From: Caldimonas brevitalea
GTDB taxonomy: Bacteria; Pseudomonadota; Gammaproteobacteria; Burkholderiales; Burkholderiaceae_C
DNA: 64,000 bases
NCBI RefSeq assembly: GCF_001017435.1
Contig: NZ_CP011371.1
Span: forward strand, 1,736,001 to 1,800,000
Direction of reading: 5' to 3'
Shown: positions 47,053 to 56,922 of the stretch, one piece after another
Numbering within the stretch: position 1 is the stretch's first letter
How the letters are laid out: every line of letters starts with the position of its first letter
Notes under the pieces: model-generated
Database searches by the model: none
What the model was told of the DNA's origin: nothing
Seen by the model: the letters and a program-made list of their open reading frames with translations, nothing else
Position numbers and translations under genes: made by a program

Positions 47053-47376
47053 CAGGCCCGTGACGGTGTCGCGCGACGCCGATCCGTCCCGAGGCGTGGA
47101 GCAACGGTCGGGCCCCTGCGCGAAAGCCGCACCGGCGACGTAACGCAGGCATCCCCCTCTTGGGGGGCTATCTTCCCGCTCGACGGTCTCGGCCGCCTCA
47201 CGTCGGATCATCGTCCGACCTTGATTCTCCAAGGGAAGCTGAGAGGTGCGGACGCTGTACCGCGGCATGGCCGCTGCCCGGAGCCTGCGTAAGCGGTTAC
47301 CACGATTGCGAGGTGTTGCTCACGTCTCCGGTCCTCTCGCCTCCAATGGCGCCTCCAACAACAACGGAGAAATGCC
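47053..47376. other. Intergenic region upstream of glycoside-hydrolase-like gene
   Basis: About 320 bases without a supportable gene. The frames on both strands here are short and lack ribosome sites. AACAACGGAGAAAT lies immediately before ATG 47377 and provides the ribosome site. I see no clear -35/-10 pair. Confidence 0.5.
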
Positions 47377-49740
47377 TTGAACAAACGTTTCCTGTGGGCA
47401 ACAGGTGCGGTTGCGCTGACATTGGCGGGGTGCGGTGGCGGTGCCGGCGACACGTCTGGCGGCGGCACCGCGACCGCGAGTGCAGTGATGGCTGCGGCGG
47501 CGTCGACGGTCCCGCTCGAATACCTGCAACCGGGCGAGGTCAAAGTGGCCGAGTCTGATTTCAACGAACCTTTCACCGGCTACGCGCCTGGGTGGTGGAT
47601 CAACGCCTGGGGCGGTGCCCAGGCTGAAGCTTCGCAGGCCACTGGCGGTGCGGCTTATTTGGGAGTTGGGGGGGCGCAGAAGTTTCGCATCACGTCCAAG
47701 GGCACCGGCGACGCACATCTGTACTACGAGTTCCCATTCAAGAATGGCAAACTCTATCGCGCCGTATTCTGGCTCCGCAAAGACCGGGTCAACCCGGACC
47801 TCAATGTAGAGGAACATCCCTCCCCCGTCGACGTCCTGATCCGCCAGGGCCCGGCCCCTCATACTGCCTATGCGAAGGGCGCGGTCGGCGCCACCACCGA
47901 GTGGCAGCGGGTGGAGGTCGAGGGCCGCTACCTCGGCACGGACCCGGCAGCGCTGCGGGTGCAGGTGCGAGACGCCGGCGTGAACATCTACATCGACAAC
48001 CTGACCATCGTCGAGATGCCCGACGCACGGACGGCCGAGGGCACGTTGATCCCCGCAAGTGGTTCGACGGCTGACACGGTGGTGGACCTGCCGCAGGCCT
48101 TCTCGACCTTCGACAACTTCACCGGGGCGCTGGCGCCGGGCTGGCGTGTCAACGCCTGGCCGACCGGTGCCGAGGTTACCAACCCGACCAAGTACACGGC
48201 GCGGCACGAGAGCGGTGCGCAGCTGTTCCAGGTCGACCAGCGGGGGGCCGACGGCGACGCACAGCTGTACTTCAAGTACCCGTTCCGGTCGGGCCGCACC
48301 TACCGCGCCACGCTGCGCCTGCGCTCGGGCGGAGACCAGAAGGTCACCGTGATGATCCGCCGAGACGGGCTGGGCAACTACACGTCCGTGGCCAGCACGA
48401 CGGTTGACCTGTCCAGCACGGCTAAGACCGTGACGCTGCAAGCGGCGATGACGGACTACGACCCGGCGTCTTTGCGCATCCTCGTCGAGAAAACCGGCGT
48501 GCCGGTCTACCTCGAGGACATGAAGCTGCAGGAAGTGCGCAAGAACGATGTCCGCCCGGCGACCACGAAGACAGTGCCGCCGACCTTCTTTGGCGTGCAC
48601 ACCACCAAGCTCCAGGACAACTCGCTTCGCATGGCCACCCAGCCCACGCTCTATCGCATGTGGGACACGGCCACCACCTGGGCCCATTTCCAGCCGAATG
48701 GGGAAGGTGAATGGCACGCGGATGCGAAGAGGCGTCTGGACTTCTACGTGACGCACGCGCAGGATCGAGGCCGCCAGGTCGTGATGGTGCTCGGGCAGAC
48801 GCCGGCTTGGGCGCAACAGGGCGGGCCGGTCGGACTGGCGTATCCGCCCACCAACTTCGAGGCCTGGCGCGCCTATGTCAAGAGGCTCGCGCAAGAGTAC
48901 AACGGCAAGATCCTGTACTGGGAATTGTGGAACGAAGCGGACTACAACAAGTTCTACAAGGGCGATGTGGCGACGATGGTGAAGCTGGCGAAGATCGCCA
49001 AAGACGAACTGGCGATCAACCCCAACAACAAGCTGATCTCGCCGGGGCTGACGATCAACCAGGGTTACCCGTGGCTTGAAAAGTTCATCGAGCTAGAGGG
49101 CGACCGCCTTGTGGACTACATCGGCTTCCACTTCTATTTCAACGCTTTGCGTCCCGAGGAAGTGGCGGCACCGATCGCGAATCTGCGTGATCTGCTGAAG
49201 GCCAAGGGCATCACCAAGCCGATCTGGAATACCGAAGGCGGGCCGCGTTGCCAGCCGCGCGACACCGCCACGGGCGGATGCGTGGCCGACAACCCGACGG
49301 TCAACGAGCACTGGGCGGGCGTGTCGCGCGCGATGCTGACCATGTGGTCGCAGGGGTTGGAGAACTACAACTACTACCACTGGGAAGGCATCGACGCCTA
49401 CTCGCCGACCAGCTCGCTTTCGCGACCCGAGGACGGCTACAGCAAGCTCACGATCGCCGGCCAGGCGTACGAGAGGTTTGCGTCGCGCGAGTGGCTGCGC
49501 GATGCAAAGCTGGTGGACGCCTATGAAGTGCGCGACCGGCCGGAGGACCGTCACACCGTGTACGTCTTCCACCTCGAGCGTGGCACCGAGCGGTTCAAGA
49601 TCCTCTGGTCCACCGACGAGAATCGACTGGTACGCCTGCCATCGACCTGGGGCGTGAGCAAGGCCACCTGGCTGGATGGTCGGACCAGCGCCGTCACCAC
49701 ACAGATGCGCATCGGCGTGGTCCCGGTGAAGCTGCAGTAA
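47377..49740 (+). CDS. Glycoside hydrolase-like lipoprotein (clan GH-A type) with two beta-sandwich modules
   Basis: A 787-residue lipoprotein (lipobox LALTLAGC or LTLAGC, Cys19). Two related beta-sandwich modules follow, about 45-215 and 232-390. They share FNEPFTGYAPGWWINAWGGA / FDNFTGALAPGWRVNAWPTG and end YIDNLTIVEM / YLEDMKLQEV, like CBM4/9-type modules. The C-terminal part is a TIM-barrel hydrolase. ILYWELWNEADYNKFY holds the likely acid/base Glu520, and KPIWNTEGGPRC holds the likely nucleophile Glu620, a 100-residue spacing as in GH39/GH5. It should cleave a polysaccharide at the cell surface; the substrate is unknown. It stands alone between acnA/DUF72 and acnB. Confidence 0.8.
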   Translation: MNKRFLWATGAVALTLAGCGGGAGDTSGGGTATASAVMAAAASTVPLEYLQPGEVKVAESDFNEPFTGYAPGWWINAWGGAQAEASQATGGAAYLGVGGAQKFRITSKGTGDAHLYYEFPFKNGKLYRAVFWLRKDRVNPDLNVEEHPSPVDVLIRQGPAPHTAYAKGAVGATTEWQRVEVEGRYLGTDPAALRVQVRDAGVNIYIDNLTIVEMPDARTAEGTLIPASGSTADTVVDLPQAFSTFDNFTGALAPGWRVNAWPTGAEVTNPTKYTARHESGAQLFQVDQRGADGDAQLYFKYPFRSGRTYRATLRLRSGGDQKVTVMIRRDGLGNYTSVASTTVDLSSTAKTVTLQAAMTDYDPASLRILVEKTGVPVYLEDMKLQEVRKNDVRPATTKTVPPTFFGVHTTKLQDNSLRMATQPTLYRMWDTATTWAHFQPNGEGEWHADAKRRLDFYVTHAQDRGRQVVMVLGQTPAWAQQGGPVGLAYPPTNFEAWRAYVKRLAQEYNGKILYWELWNEADYNKFYKGDVATMVKLAKIAKDELAINPNNKLISPGLTINQGYPWLEKFIELEGDRLVDYIGFHFYFNALRPEEVAAPIANLRDLLKAKGITKPIWNTEGGPRCQPRDTATGGCVADNPTVNEHWAGVSRAMLTMWSQGLENYNYYHWEGIDAYSPTSSLSRPEDGYSKLTIAGQAYERFASREWLRDAKLVDAYEVRDRPEDRHTVYVFHLERGTERFKILWSTDENRLVRLPSTWGVSKATWLDGRTSAVTTQMRIGVVPVKLQ

Positions 49741-49760
49741 GTCCGAGCAGCTCTCTCTAA

Positions 49761-49785
49761 GCGGAGGGGGCGCCGCCCCCTCCGC
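49761..49785 (+). terminator. GC-rich hairpin after the hydrolase gene
   Basis: GCGGAGGGGGCG and its reverse complement flank a single C, followed by CAAAACAAAA. It lies 20 bases after the hydrolase stop. The stem is strong but no T-run follows on the plus strand, so it may act together with the next hairpin. Confidence 0.5.
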
Positions 49786-49793
49786 CAAAACAA

Positions 49794-49820
49794 AACGGCC
49801 CGCAAATCGCGGGCCGTTTC
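49794..49820. terminator. Bidirectional terminator between hydrolase and acnB
   Basis: AACGGCCCGC pairs with GCGGGCCGTT across AAATC. On plus it is followed by TTTC, and on minus by TTTTGTTTT. It serves acnB (minus, stop at 49844) well and the hydrolase gene more weakly. Confidence 0.85.
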
Positions 49821-49843
49821 TCATGGGCAGTCAGCCGTGACGA

Positions 49844-52429
49844 TCAGACCGTCACTTCCTTTGCCACGTCGCTGAACTCCTGGATCTGGTCGAAGTTCAT
49901 GTAGCGGTACACCTTGCCGCCGTCCTGGTTGATCACGCCCATGTCGGCGTGGTACTCGGCGACGGTCGGGATGCGGCCCAGCTTCGAGCAGATCGCGGCC
50001 AACTCGGCGGAACCGAGGTAGACGTTGGTGTTCTTGCCCAGGCGATTGGGGAAGTTGCGGGTGCTGGTCGACATCACCGTGGCGCCTTCGCGCACCTGCG
50101 CCTGGTTGCCCATGCAGAGGCTGCAGCCCGGCATTTCCATGCGGGCACCGGCACCGCCGAGCACGCCGTAATGGCCTTCCTTGGTCAGCTCGGCGGCGTC
50201 CATCTTGGTCGGCGGGGCCACCCACAGCTTGACCGGGATGTCGCGCTTGCCTTCCAGCAGCTTCGAGGCGGCACGGAAGTGACCAATGTTGGTCATGCAC
50301 GAGCCGATGAACACCTCGTCGATGGTCGCGCCTTGCACGTCGGAGAGCGTCTTGGCGTCGTCCGGGTCGTTCGGGCAGCAGACGATCGGCTCCTTGATGT
50401 CGGCCAGGTCGATCTCGATCACGGCGGCGTATTCGGCGTCGGCGTCCGGCTGCAGCAGCTCGGGCTTGGCCAGCCACTGTTCCATCGCCTTGATGCGGCG
50501 CTCGAGGCTGCGCTTGTCCTGGTAGCCGTTGGCGATCATCCACTTGAGCAGCGTGATGTTGCTGTTCAGGTATTCGATGATCGGCTCCTTGTTCAGGTGC
50601 ACCGTGCAGCCGGCGGCGCTGCGCTCGGCCGACGCGTCGCTCAGCTCGAACGCTTGCTCGACCTTCAGGTCGGGCAGGCCTTCGATTTCGAGGATGCGGC
50701 CCGAGAAGACGTTCTTCTTGCCCTGCTTGGCGACGGTGAGCAGGCCTTGCCTGATGGCGTACAGCGGGATCGCGTGCACCAGGTCGCGCAGCGTGATGCC
50801 GGGCTGCATCTTGCCCTTGAAGCGCACCAGGATCGATTCGGGCATGTCCAGCGGCATCACGCCGGTGGCGGCGGCGAAGGCCACCAGGCCGGAGCCGGCC
50901 GGGAAGCTGATGCCGATCGGGAAGCGGGTGTGGCTGTCGCCGCCGGTGCCGACGGTGTCGGGCAGCAGCATGCGGTTGAGCCAGCTGTGGATCACGCCGT
51001 CACCGGGGCGCAGCGCGATGCCGCCGCGGTTGCTGATGAAGGCGGGCAGCTCGCGGTGCATCTTGACGTCGACCGGCTTCGGATAGGCCGCGGTGTGGCA
51101 GAAGCTCTGCATCACCAGGTCGGCGCTGAAGCCCAAACAGGCCAGGTCTTTCAGCTCGTCGCGGGTCATCGGGCCGGTGGTGTCCTGGCTGCCGACCGAG
51201 GTCATCTTCGGCTCGCAGTAGGTGCCCGGGCGCACGCCCTGGCCTTCCGGCAGGCCGCAGGCACGGCCGACCATCTTCTGCGCCAGGGTGTAGCCCTTGG
51301 TCGACACGCTCGGCGCGCTCGGCAGGCGGAACGTGGTGGAGGCGGGCAGGCCCAGGAACTCGCGCGCCTTGGCCGTCAGCGAGCGGCCGATGATCAGGTT
51401 GATACGGCCGCCGGCGCGCACTTCGTCGAGCAGCACGTCGCTCTTGAGCGAGAACTCGGCGATCTTGGCGCCGTTCTTCTCGATCTTGCCGGCATAGGGG
51501 TAGATGTCGACCACGTCGCCCATGTCCATCTTGGACACGTCGACCTCGATCGGCAGCGCGCCGGAGTCTTCTTGCGTGTTGAAGAAGATCGGGGCGATCT
51601 TGCCGCCCAGGCAGACGCCGCCGAAACGCTTGTTGGGCACGTAGGGAATGTCTTCGCCGGTGGCCCAGATCACGCTGTTGGTGGCCGACTTGCGCGAAGA
51701 GCCGGTGCCCACGACGTCACCGACGTAGGCGACCAGATGGCCCTTTTTCTTCAGGTCTTCGATGAACTTGACCGGGCCGCGCTTGCCGTCTTCCTCGGGG
51801 GTGATGCCGGGGCGAGCGTTCTTCAGCATCGCCAGGTAGTGCAGCGGGATGTCGGGGCGGCTCCAGGCGTCCGGCGCCGGCGACAGGTCGTCGGTGTTGG
51901 TTTCGCCGGTGACCTTGAACACCGTCACGGTGATCTTCTGGGCCACTTCAGGGCGCGACGTGAACCACTCGGCGTCGGCCCACGACTGGATCACGGCCTT
52001 GGCGTGCGCGTTGCCGGCCTTGGCCTTCTCGGCCACGTCGTGGAAGTAATCGAACATCAGCAGGGTCTTCTTCAGACCCTCGGCGGCGACGGGCGCCACT
52101 TCGGCGTCGTCGAGCAGCTCGATCAGGGGTTTGACGTTGTAGCCGCCGACCATCGTGCCCAGCAGCTCGGTGGCCTTGGCGCGCGAGATCAGCGCCACCT
52201 TCAGGTCACCGTGGGCCACGGCGGCCAGGAAGGACGCCTTGACCTTGGCGGCGTCGTCCACGCCCGGGGGCACGCGGTGCGTCAGCAGGTCGAGCAGAAA
52301 GCTCTCTTCGCCGGGGGGCGGGTTCTTCAGCAGCTCGATCAGCTCGCCGGTCTGCTGGGCAGACAGCGGCAGCGGGGGAATGCCGAGTGCGGCGCGTTCG
52401 GCGACGTGGTCGCGATAGGTTTGCAGCAT
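49844..52429 (-). CDS. acnB: Aconitate hydratase B (bifunctional, 2-methylisocitrate dehydratase)
   Basis: An 861-residue AcnB, the main TCA aconitase in many proteobacteria, also active on 2-methylisocitrate. It has the N-terminal HEAT-like domain ([20 protein letters not shown] onward), then the swivel domain placed first ([20 protein letters not shown]), and the cluster-binding core with [18 protein letters not shown] and [14 protein letters not shown]. Length equals the E. coli enzyme. ATG 52429 is preceded by GGAGAG. The promoter carries a copy of the GntR palindrome at 52490-52507. Confidence 0.97.
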   Translation of the reverse strand: MLQTYRDHVAERAALGIPPLPLSAQQTGELIELLKNPPPGEESFLLDLLTHRVPPGVDDAAKVKASFLAAVAHGDLKVALISRAKATELLGTMVGGYNVKPLIELLDDAEVAPVAAEGLKKTLLMFDYFHDVAEKAKAGNAHAKAVIQSWADAEWFTSRPEVAQKITVTVFKVTGETNTDDLSPAPDAWSRPDIPLHYLAMLKNARPGITPEEDGKRGPVKFIEDLKKKGHLVAYVGDVVGTGSSRKSATNSVIWATGEDIPYVPNKRFGGVCLGGKIAPIFFNTQEDSGALPIEVDVSKMDMGDVVDIYPYAGKIEKNGAKIAEFSLKSDVLLDEVRAGGRINLIIGRSLTAKAREFLGLPASTTFRLPSAPSVSTKGYTLAQKMVGRACGLPEGQGVRPGTYCEPKMTSVGSQDTTGPMTRDELKDLACLGFSADLVMQSFCHTAAYPKPVDVKMHRELPAFISNRGGIALRPGDGVIHSWLNRMLLPDTVGTGGDSHTRFPIGISFPAGSGLVAFAAATGVMPLDMPESILVRFKGKMQPGITLRDLVHAIPLYAIRQGLLTVAKQGKKNVFSGRILEIEGLPDLKVEQAFELSDASAERSAAGCTVHLNKEPIIEYLNSNITLLKWMIANGYQDKRSLERRIKAMEQWLAKPELLQPDADAEYAAVIEIDLADIKEPIVCCPNDPDDAKTLSDVQGATIDEVFIGSCMTNIGHFRAASKLLEGKRDIPVKLWVAPPTKMDAAELTKEGHYGVLGGAGARMEMPGCSLCMGNQAQVREGATVMSTSTRNFPNRLGKNTNVYLGSAELAAICSKLGRIPTVAEYHADMGVINQDGGKVYRYMNFDQIQEFSDVAKEVTV

Positions 52430-52489
52430 GTGGGGGCTCTCCGGATGGCGGCCGGCTCGTGAAAGCGGCCGGCGACTGTGTCGTATTTT

Positions 52490-52507
52490 ATGTCTTATAT
52501 AAGAGTT
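52490..52507. promoter_or_regulatory. Candidate GntR operator in acnB promoter
   Basis: ATGTCTTATATAAGAGTT contains the perfect 12-bp palindrome TCTTATATAAGA. It matches 15 of 18 bases of the perfect palindrome in the mdh/gntR intergenic region. It lies about 60 bases upstream of the acnB start and next to a TAAAAT-like -10 on the minus strand, so binding would block or tune the promoter. Confidence 0.65.
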
Positions 52508-52754
52508 GCGGGCCGGTTCCGTCGCGGCAATGTGGCGAGGAGTGGACGCGGCGGCAAGGCGCGCATAAGGCCCGCCGCGTCTCGCCGGAACGAACACGCC
52601 CCGTCAGGGGCGTCGGCGCAGTTCGCTGCGGTGCCGGTCGGCGAGGGTGGCAGTGTGGTGCCGCCGCTTTGACCGGCGTCGCCGGGCTCCGTGGGCGTAA
52701 GGCGGAGCACCTCGAGGGGCCATGGCACCGGACGGCGCCGCGGCTCGCCGGAGG

Positions 52755-53213
52755 TCAGTTGTTGGTGGCGGCCGCCTTCAAGGCGTCAGCGACTTCGCGC
52801 TGCTTGGCATGCACGCAGTCGTCGACCATACGCTGGCCCGACTTCACGTTCATCAGCATCGACTTGTTGGCGATCTGCAGATAGAGCGTCTCACCGCGCA
52901 CGTCTTCCAGGCGCATCGCGCCCGTGCCCGACAACACCGGCTTCATCAGGTACTTGCGCTTGCCGTAGGTCAGGTCGACATAGCCGGGGTAGGTGGCGTT
53001 GTGCGCCAGGTCGACCGACTGCTTGTATTCGCACTGGCTCTCGCCGATGTGCACACGTTCGGCCGCTTCGAGCTGCTCGGGGCTGGCCGGCGCGGGGGCC
53101 GCGGCTGCGGCTGCCGCCTTTTTCTTGCTCGGTTTCTTCTCGGCGTGCGCGAACGACACGGCGATCAGGGCGCTGGCGCCGATCGCAGCGGCACGAATCA
53201 GGGTTTTCCTCAT
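52755..53213 (-). CDS. Conserved exported hypothetical protein
   Basis: A 152-residue protein with a signal peptide (LIRAAAIGASALIAVSFAHA) and a Lys/Ala-rich linker (KKPSKKKAAAAAAAPAPA). The folded part is ERVHIGESQCEYKQSVDLAH to VDDCVHAKQREVADALK, with two Cys that may pair. I do not know the family's function. ATG 53213 is preferred because AGGAG sits six bases upstream; the ATG at 53219 touches the AGGAG. It is co-directional with acnB but 325 bases away, with its own leader. Confidence 0.7.
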   Translation of the reverse strand: MRKTLIRAAAIGASALIAVSFAHAEKKPSKKKAAAAAAAPAPASPEQLEAAERVHIGESQCEYKQSVDLAHNATYPGYVDLTYGKRKYLMKPVLSGTGAMRLEDVRGETLYLQIANKSMLMNVKSGQRMVDDCVHAKQREVADALKAAATNN

Positions 53214-53681
53214 GGTCATCTCCTAGCTTGGTGGTCCCGGGGAAGCCTAGATTGTGGGCGGGTGCATCTTGTAACATCGCGCAGGCACGGTCCTTGATTG
53301 CGACAAATTTCTGGTCTTCGGGCCCCGCGTGCAGGGGGCGATGCCGGACCGGCCGTTCATCGTTCGCGGCGCGGTGACGCGGGCGGGCCGCGCCGCAGGG
53401 CGGGTGAGGCGCAACAGTGCGAGGGCCTGCCGTGAAGGCCGCTTGGAGCCGGGCGCAAACTGTGAACATGTTCATGTTTGGCGCTGCTTCGAGCCGGCCG
53501 GGGCCACCTTTTGGCGCCCGCTACAGGCCCTGTTCCTGCCGCTGTAGATCCCGCATCGTGCGCCATCAGAAGTGCCTTGACGCGGCAAGGATCGCGTTTC
53601 TGCTCTTACCGGCGGTAGCCCGGCGACGCGAGGCGTTCGTCTCGGCCATGCAACAGCCGCCGCAACGGCGTGCGGCAGGGC
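53214..53681. other. Intergenic region between exported hypothetical and CitE-like lyase
   Basis: About 470 bases without a credible gene. It contains the 12-bp palindrome TGAACATGTTCA at 53463-53474 and a possible minus-strand -10 (CACAAT) for the exported protein. The open frames here have no ribosome sites or recognisable composition. Confidence 0.5.
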
Positions 53682-54722
53682 TTACGTGAAGAAGGCGGTC
53701 AGGGCAGCGTCCGGCAGCGTGCGGCCGGTCCGGTGCGCGCGCGCCAGCACATGCCAGTAGTAGCGATAGCTGGCACGGTCGTGCAAGGTGTCAGTGCCGC
53801 GCGTCTTGTGCCGGATGGGCCCCCACGCGGCGGCCTGGGCGGCCAGCAGGATCTCGGCCGCGGCTTCCACCTCAGCCTCGTCCGGCGCGAAGGCCTCGAC
53901 GATGGTTCGGATCTGGTTCGGGTGGATGCTCCACATCCGCGTGTAGCCCAGCTCACGTGCCGCTTTGCTGGCGGCCGCGCGCAGCGCGTCGAGGTCGTTG
54001 AACTCGGTGACGACACAGTGCGAAGGCGTCTTGGCGGCCGCATGGCAGGCGGCGGCGATCTCCAGCTTGGCGCGCAGCACCAGCGGGTGCGAGAACTGGC
54101 CCCCTGCGGTCATGCCGCTGGCGGGAATCGCGCCGCGGTGGGCCGAGACGAAATCCATCAGCCCGAACGAGACCGACTCGATGCGGGGGTGGGCTGCGAT
54201 CGCCCACACGTCGCGCAGCGCGCCGTGCGTTTCGACCAGCACGTGCACCGGCACGCGCCGCTGCAAGCCGAGGCTGGCCGCAATGGCGTCGATGCGGTCG
54301 CAGGCCTGCCGCACATCGTCGAGGTGCTCGGGCTTCGGCACCATCAAGTAGGCCAGGCGCTCACCGCAGCGCGACAGCAGCGCGTGGACCTCCTCGTCGA
54401 AGCAACGGTGCCCCACCGGATGGACCCGGGCGCCGACCCGCCCGTAGCGGTTCTCGGACGAGGCCACCAGTTCGGCCATGAGCAGTGCATGTTCGAGCTC
54501 GCCGCCCACCGGTGCGCCGTCCTCGGCATCGAGCGTGGCGTCGAAGACGGCACCGCCATAACGCTCGCCCAGTTCTGCCTGAAGAGCCAGGCTCTTGCGC
54601 ATGCGGGCTTCGACGCCGGCATAGTGGTCGCAGGCGGGCAGGGCGCTGGGCAGGTCGGACGCACCGAACAGCGCTTGCGCCGGGTGCAGCGGTGCGGGGG
54701 AGGGGGTGGTGGCCGAGGTCAC
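53682..54722 (-). CDS. HpcH/HpaI aldolase / citrate lyase-like (CitE-like) CoA-ester lyase
   Basis: A 346-residue protein of the CitE/malyl-CoA lyase superfamily. DATLDAEDGAPVGGELEHAL holds the metal-region acidic residues, then RVGARVHPVGHRCFDEEV, RLAYLMVPKPEHLDDVRQAC and PRIESVSFGLMDFVSAHRGA. TRMWSIHPNQIRTIVEAFAP is also typical. Family members cleave or form C-C bonds of CoA esters such as malyl-CoA or citramalyl-CoA. The start appears to be GTG 54722. It lies downstream of mdh on the same strand, but a terminator separates them. Confidence 0.82.
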   Translation of the reverse strand: MTSATTPSPAPLHPAQALFGASDLPSALPACDHYAGVEARMRKSLALQAELGERYGGAVFDATLDAEDGAPVGGELEHALLMAELVASSENRYGRVGARVHPVGHRCFDEEVHALLSRCGERLAYLMVPKPEHLDDVRQACDRIDAIAASLGLQRRVPVHVLVETHGALRDVWAIAAHPRIESVSFGLMDFVSAHRGAIPASGMTAGGQFSHPLVLRAKLEIAAACHAAAKTPSHCVVTEFNDLDALRAAASKAARELGYTRMWSIHPNQIRTIVEAFAPDEAEVEAAAEILLAAQAAAWGPIRHKTRGTDTLHDRASYRYYWHVLARAHRTGRTLPDAALTAFFT

Positions 54723-54752
54723 TGACGTGGAGGTGAACTGAAGCTCGAATGG

Positions 54753-54786
54753 AAAAAGGCCGACCAGCAGGAAGCGGTCGGCCTTT
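54753..54786 (-). terminator. Rho-independent terminator of mdh
   Basis: On the minus strand, AAAGGCCGACC pairs with GGTCGGCCTTT across ten bases and continues with TTTTT. It lies 27 bases after the mdh stop. Confidence 0.9.
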
Positions 54787-54813
54787 GCGTCGGGATCTGC
54801 GCTCCCGGAGGGT

Positions 54814-55800
54814 TTACAGCAGGTGCTTGACGCCGTCCTGCTCTTCCTGGAGTTCCTTGAGGGTCAGGTTGATGCGCTCTTGCGAGAAGGCGTCGATCTC
54901 CAGACCTTCGACGATCTTGTATTCGCCGTTTTCAGTGGTCACCGGGTAGCCGAACATCACGTCCTTCGGAATGCCGTACTCGCCGTTGGACGGCACGCCC
55001 ATCGTGACCCACTTGCCCTTGGTGCCCAGCGCCCAATCACGCATGTGGTCGATCGCGGCATTGGCGGCCGAGGCGGCCGACGACAGGCCGCGGGCCTCGA
55101 TGATGGCGGCGCCACGCTTGCCCACGGTGGGCAGGAACACGTTCTTGTTCCATTCCTCGTCGTTGATCAGCGGCTTGACCGGCTGGCCTTCGATGGTGGC
55201 GAAACGGTAGTCGGCGTACATCGTCGGCGAGTGGTTGCCCCACACGGCCAGCTTCTCGATGCTCGACACCGGCTTGCCGGTCTTGGCAGCGATCTGGCTC
55301 AACGCGCGGTTGTGGTCCAGGCGCAGCATCGCGGTGAAGTTCTTGCGCGACAGGTCGGGGGCCGACTTCATCGCGATGTAGGCATTGGTATTGGCCGGGT
55401 TGCCCACCACCAGCACGCGCACGTTGCGGCTCGCCACGGCGTTGAGCGCCTTGCCCTGCGCGGTGAAGATCTGGGCGTTGGCGGCCAGCAGGTCCTTGCG
55501 TTCCATGCCGGGGCCACGCGGACGGGCGCCGACCAGCAGTGCGTAGTCGGTGTCCTTGAAGGCGGTGTTCGCGTCGCCGTGCGCTTCCATGCCGGCCAGC
55601 AGGGGGAAGGCGCAGTCTTCGAGTTCCATCATCACGCCCTTGAGCGCCTTCTGGGCCTTCTCGTCGGGGATTTCCAGCAGCTGCAGGATCACGGGCTGGT
55701 CTTTGCCCAGCATTTCGCCAGAGGTGATGCGGAACAACAGGGCGTAGCCGATTTGGCCAGCCGCGCCGGTGACGGCCACGCGTACGGGTTTCTTGCTCAT
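54814..55800 (-). CDS. mdh: Malate dehydrogenase
   Basis: A 328-residue NAD-dependent enzyme that oxidises malate to oxaloacetate. The NAD loop is [20 protein letters not shown], followed by the mobile-loop Arg region [40 protein letters not shown] and [20 protein letters not shown] (catalytic His) are the cytosolic-MDH type seen in Burkholderiales. It is divergent from gntR-sdh, sharing the palindromic operator region. Confidence 0.97.
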   Translation of the reverse strand: MSKKPVRVAVTGAAGQIGYALLFRITSGEMLGKDQPVILQLLEIPDEKAQKALKGVMMELEDCAFPLLAGMEAHGDANTAFKDTDYALLVGARPRGPGMERKDLLAANAQIFTAQGKALNAVASRNVRVLVVGNPANTNAYIAMKSAPDLSRKNFTAMLRLDHNRALSQIAAKTGKPVSSIEKLAVWGNHSPTMYADYRFATIEGQPVKPLINDEEWNKNVFLPTVGKRGAAIIEARGLSSAASAANAAIDHMRDWALGTKGKWVTMGVPSNGEYGIPKDVMFGYPVTTENGEYKIVEGLEIDAFSQERINLTLKELQEEQDGVKHLL

Positions 55801-55958
55801 GTGAGACTCCAGGGAATCGTTTTGTGGATGGAACGTCGAGGCGACCGATGCGAGAACCAGACGGCGTGAGAAAAAACGCGTGGCGTCGCCGCAGCACCTG
55901 CTCCAACCCGAAAGTGTAGGGGAGTCTGGGGCCGCCTTCCCATACTGTCAATGGTCCT

Positions 55959-55976
55959 ATGTCTTATATAAGACAT
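55959..55976. promoter_or_regulatory. Perfect 18-bp palindrome, candidate GntR operator
   Basis: ATGTCTTATATAAGACAT is a perfect palindrome between the divergent mdh and gntR-sdh genes. A close copy overlaps the acnB promoter. Placement beside the regulator's own gene suggests autoregulation and control of mdh and sdh. Confidence 0.75.
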
Positions 55977-56026
55977 CATTCATCTGTCTCTGGACTTGAT
56001 GCTTGCGTTGTGATGCAATCGCGGGC

Positions 56027-56803
56027 ATGGCCCCCCTGCCTTCCTCGTCTTTGTCGGATGTTCCGGCCTCGCCTTCCGAGTCCGGCGGGCCTGCTTTCAG
56101 TCCGCTTTACCAGCAGATCAAGGGGCTGATCACGCGCAGCCTGCAGGCCGGCGAGTGGAAGCCGGGCGAGGCCATCCCGAGCGAGGTCGACCTGGCCGCG
56201 CGCTTTCGGGTCAGCCAGGGCACGGTGCGCAAGGCCATTGATGAACTGGCCGCCGAGAACCTGTTGGTGCGGCGTCAGGGCAAAGGCACTTTCGTCGCCA
56301 CCCATTCCGAAGAAAAGATCCAATACCGCTTTCTGCGTCTGATGCCGGACGACGGCGAGCAGGGCTCGGTCGATCGCAAATTCATCGATTGCCGGCGCGT
56401 ACGCGCCCCGGCCGACGTGGCGCGCGCCCTCGAGTTGAAGTCGGGCGATGCTGCGCTCCAAATCCGCCGGGTGCTGTATTTCAAGGGCCAGCCGGTCGTG
56501 TTCGACGACATCTGGCTGCACGGCGGGCTGTTCAAGGGCCTGACGGCCGAGCGGCTGAGCGATTACCAGGGCCCGATGTACGCGCTGTTCGAAACCGAGT
56601 TCGGCGTGCGTATGATCCGCGCCGAAGAAAAACTGCGGGCAGTGGCCGCCGACCCCGCCACCGCCGCCTTGCTGAACCTCGCTGAGGGCTATCCGCTGCT
56701 CAGCGTCGAACGCTTGTCCCTGACCTATGGCGACAAGCCTGTCGAGATCCGCCGCGGGCTGTACAACACCGCGTCGCACTTCTATCGCAACGAGGTGAGC
56801 TGA
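56027..56803 (+). CDS. GntR-family regulator (HutC/UTRA type), probable TCA-cycle regulator
   Basis: A 258-residue regulator. The N-terminal winged helix reads SPLYQQIKGLITRSLQAGEW and IPSEVDLAARFRVSQGTVRK, then LVRRQGKGTFVATHSEEK. The UTRA effector domain follows (ALQIRRVLYFKGQPVVFDDI, YPLLSVERLSLTYGDKPVEI), as in HutC/FarR-type proteins that sense small acids or sugars. It sits between mdh and sdhC in a conserved order. The nearby perfect palindrome is the likely binding site. The ligand is unknown; a TCA intermediate is a reasonable guess. Confidence 0.88.
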   Translation: MAPLPSSSLSDVPASPSESGGPAFSPLYQQIKGLITRSLQAGEWKPGEAIPSEVDLAARFRVSQGTVRKAIDELAAENLLVRRQGKGTFVATHSEEKIQYRFLRLMPDDGEQGSVDRKFIDCRRVRAPADVARALELKSGDAALQIRRVLYFKGQPVVFDDIWLHGGLFKGLTAERLSDYQGPMYALFETEFGVRMIRAEEKLRAVAADPATAALLNLAEGYPLLSVERLSLTYGDKPVEIRRGLYNTASHFYRNEVS

Positions 56804-56922
56804 GAGATGTCTCCCGTTCGGGCAGGCCGCCGAACCGGCGTTGCTGTCGAGCCTGCTGCGTTGCAATAAAATCGTCTGGTTTCACCGTCGTTACATCGCG
56901 AGAAATCGCTAGAAGGTTGGGT

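Noticed and set aside
49949..52462. An 837-codon open frame antisense to acnB
   Set aside because: Same reason: composition is that of a shadow frame of a GC-rich conserved gene.
53463..53474. Palindrome TGAACATGTTCA as an operator
   Set aside because: Perfect but short, single copy, and not positioned at a supported promoter.
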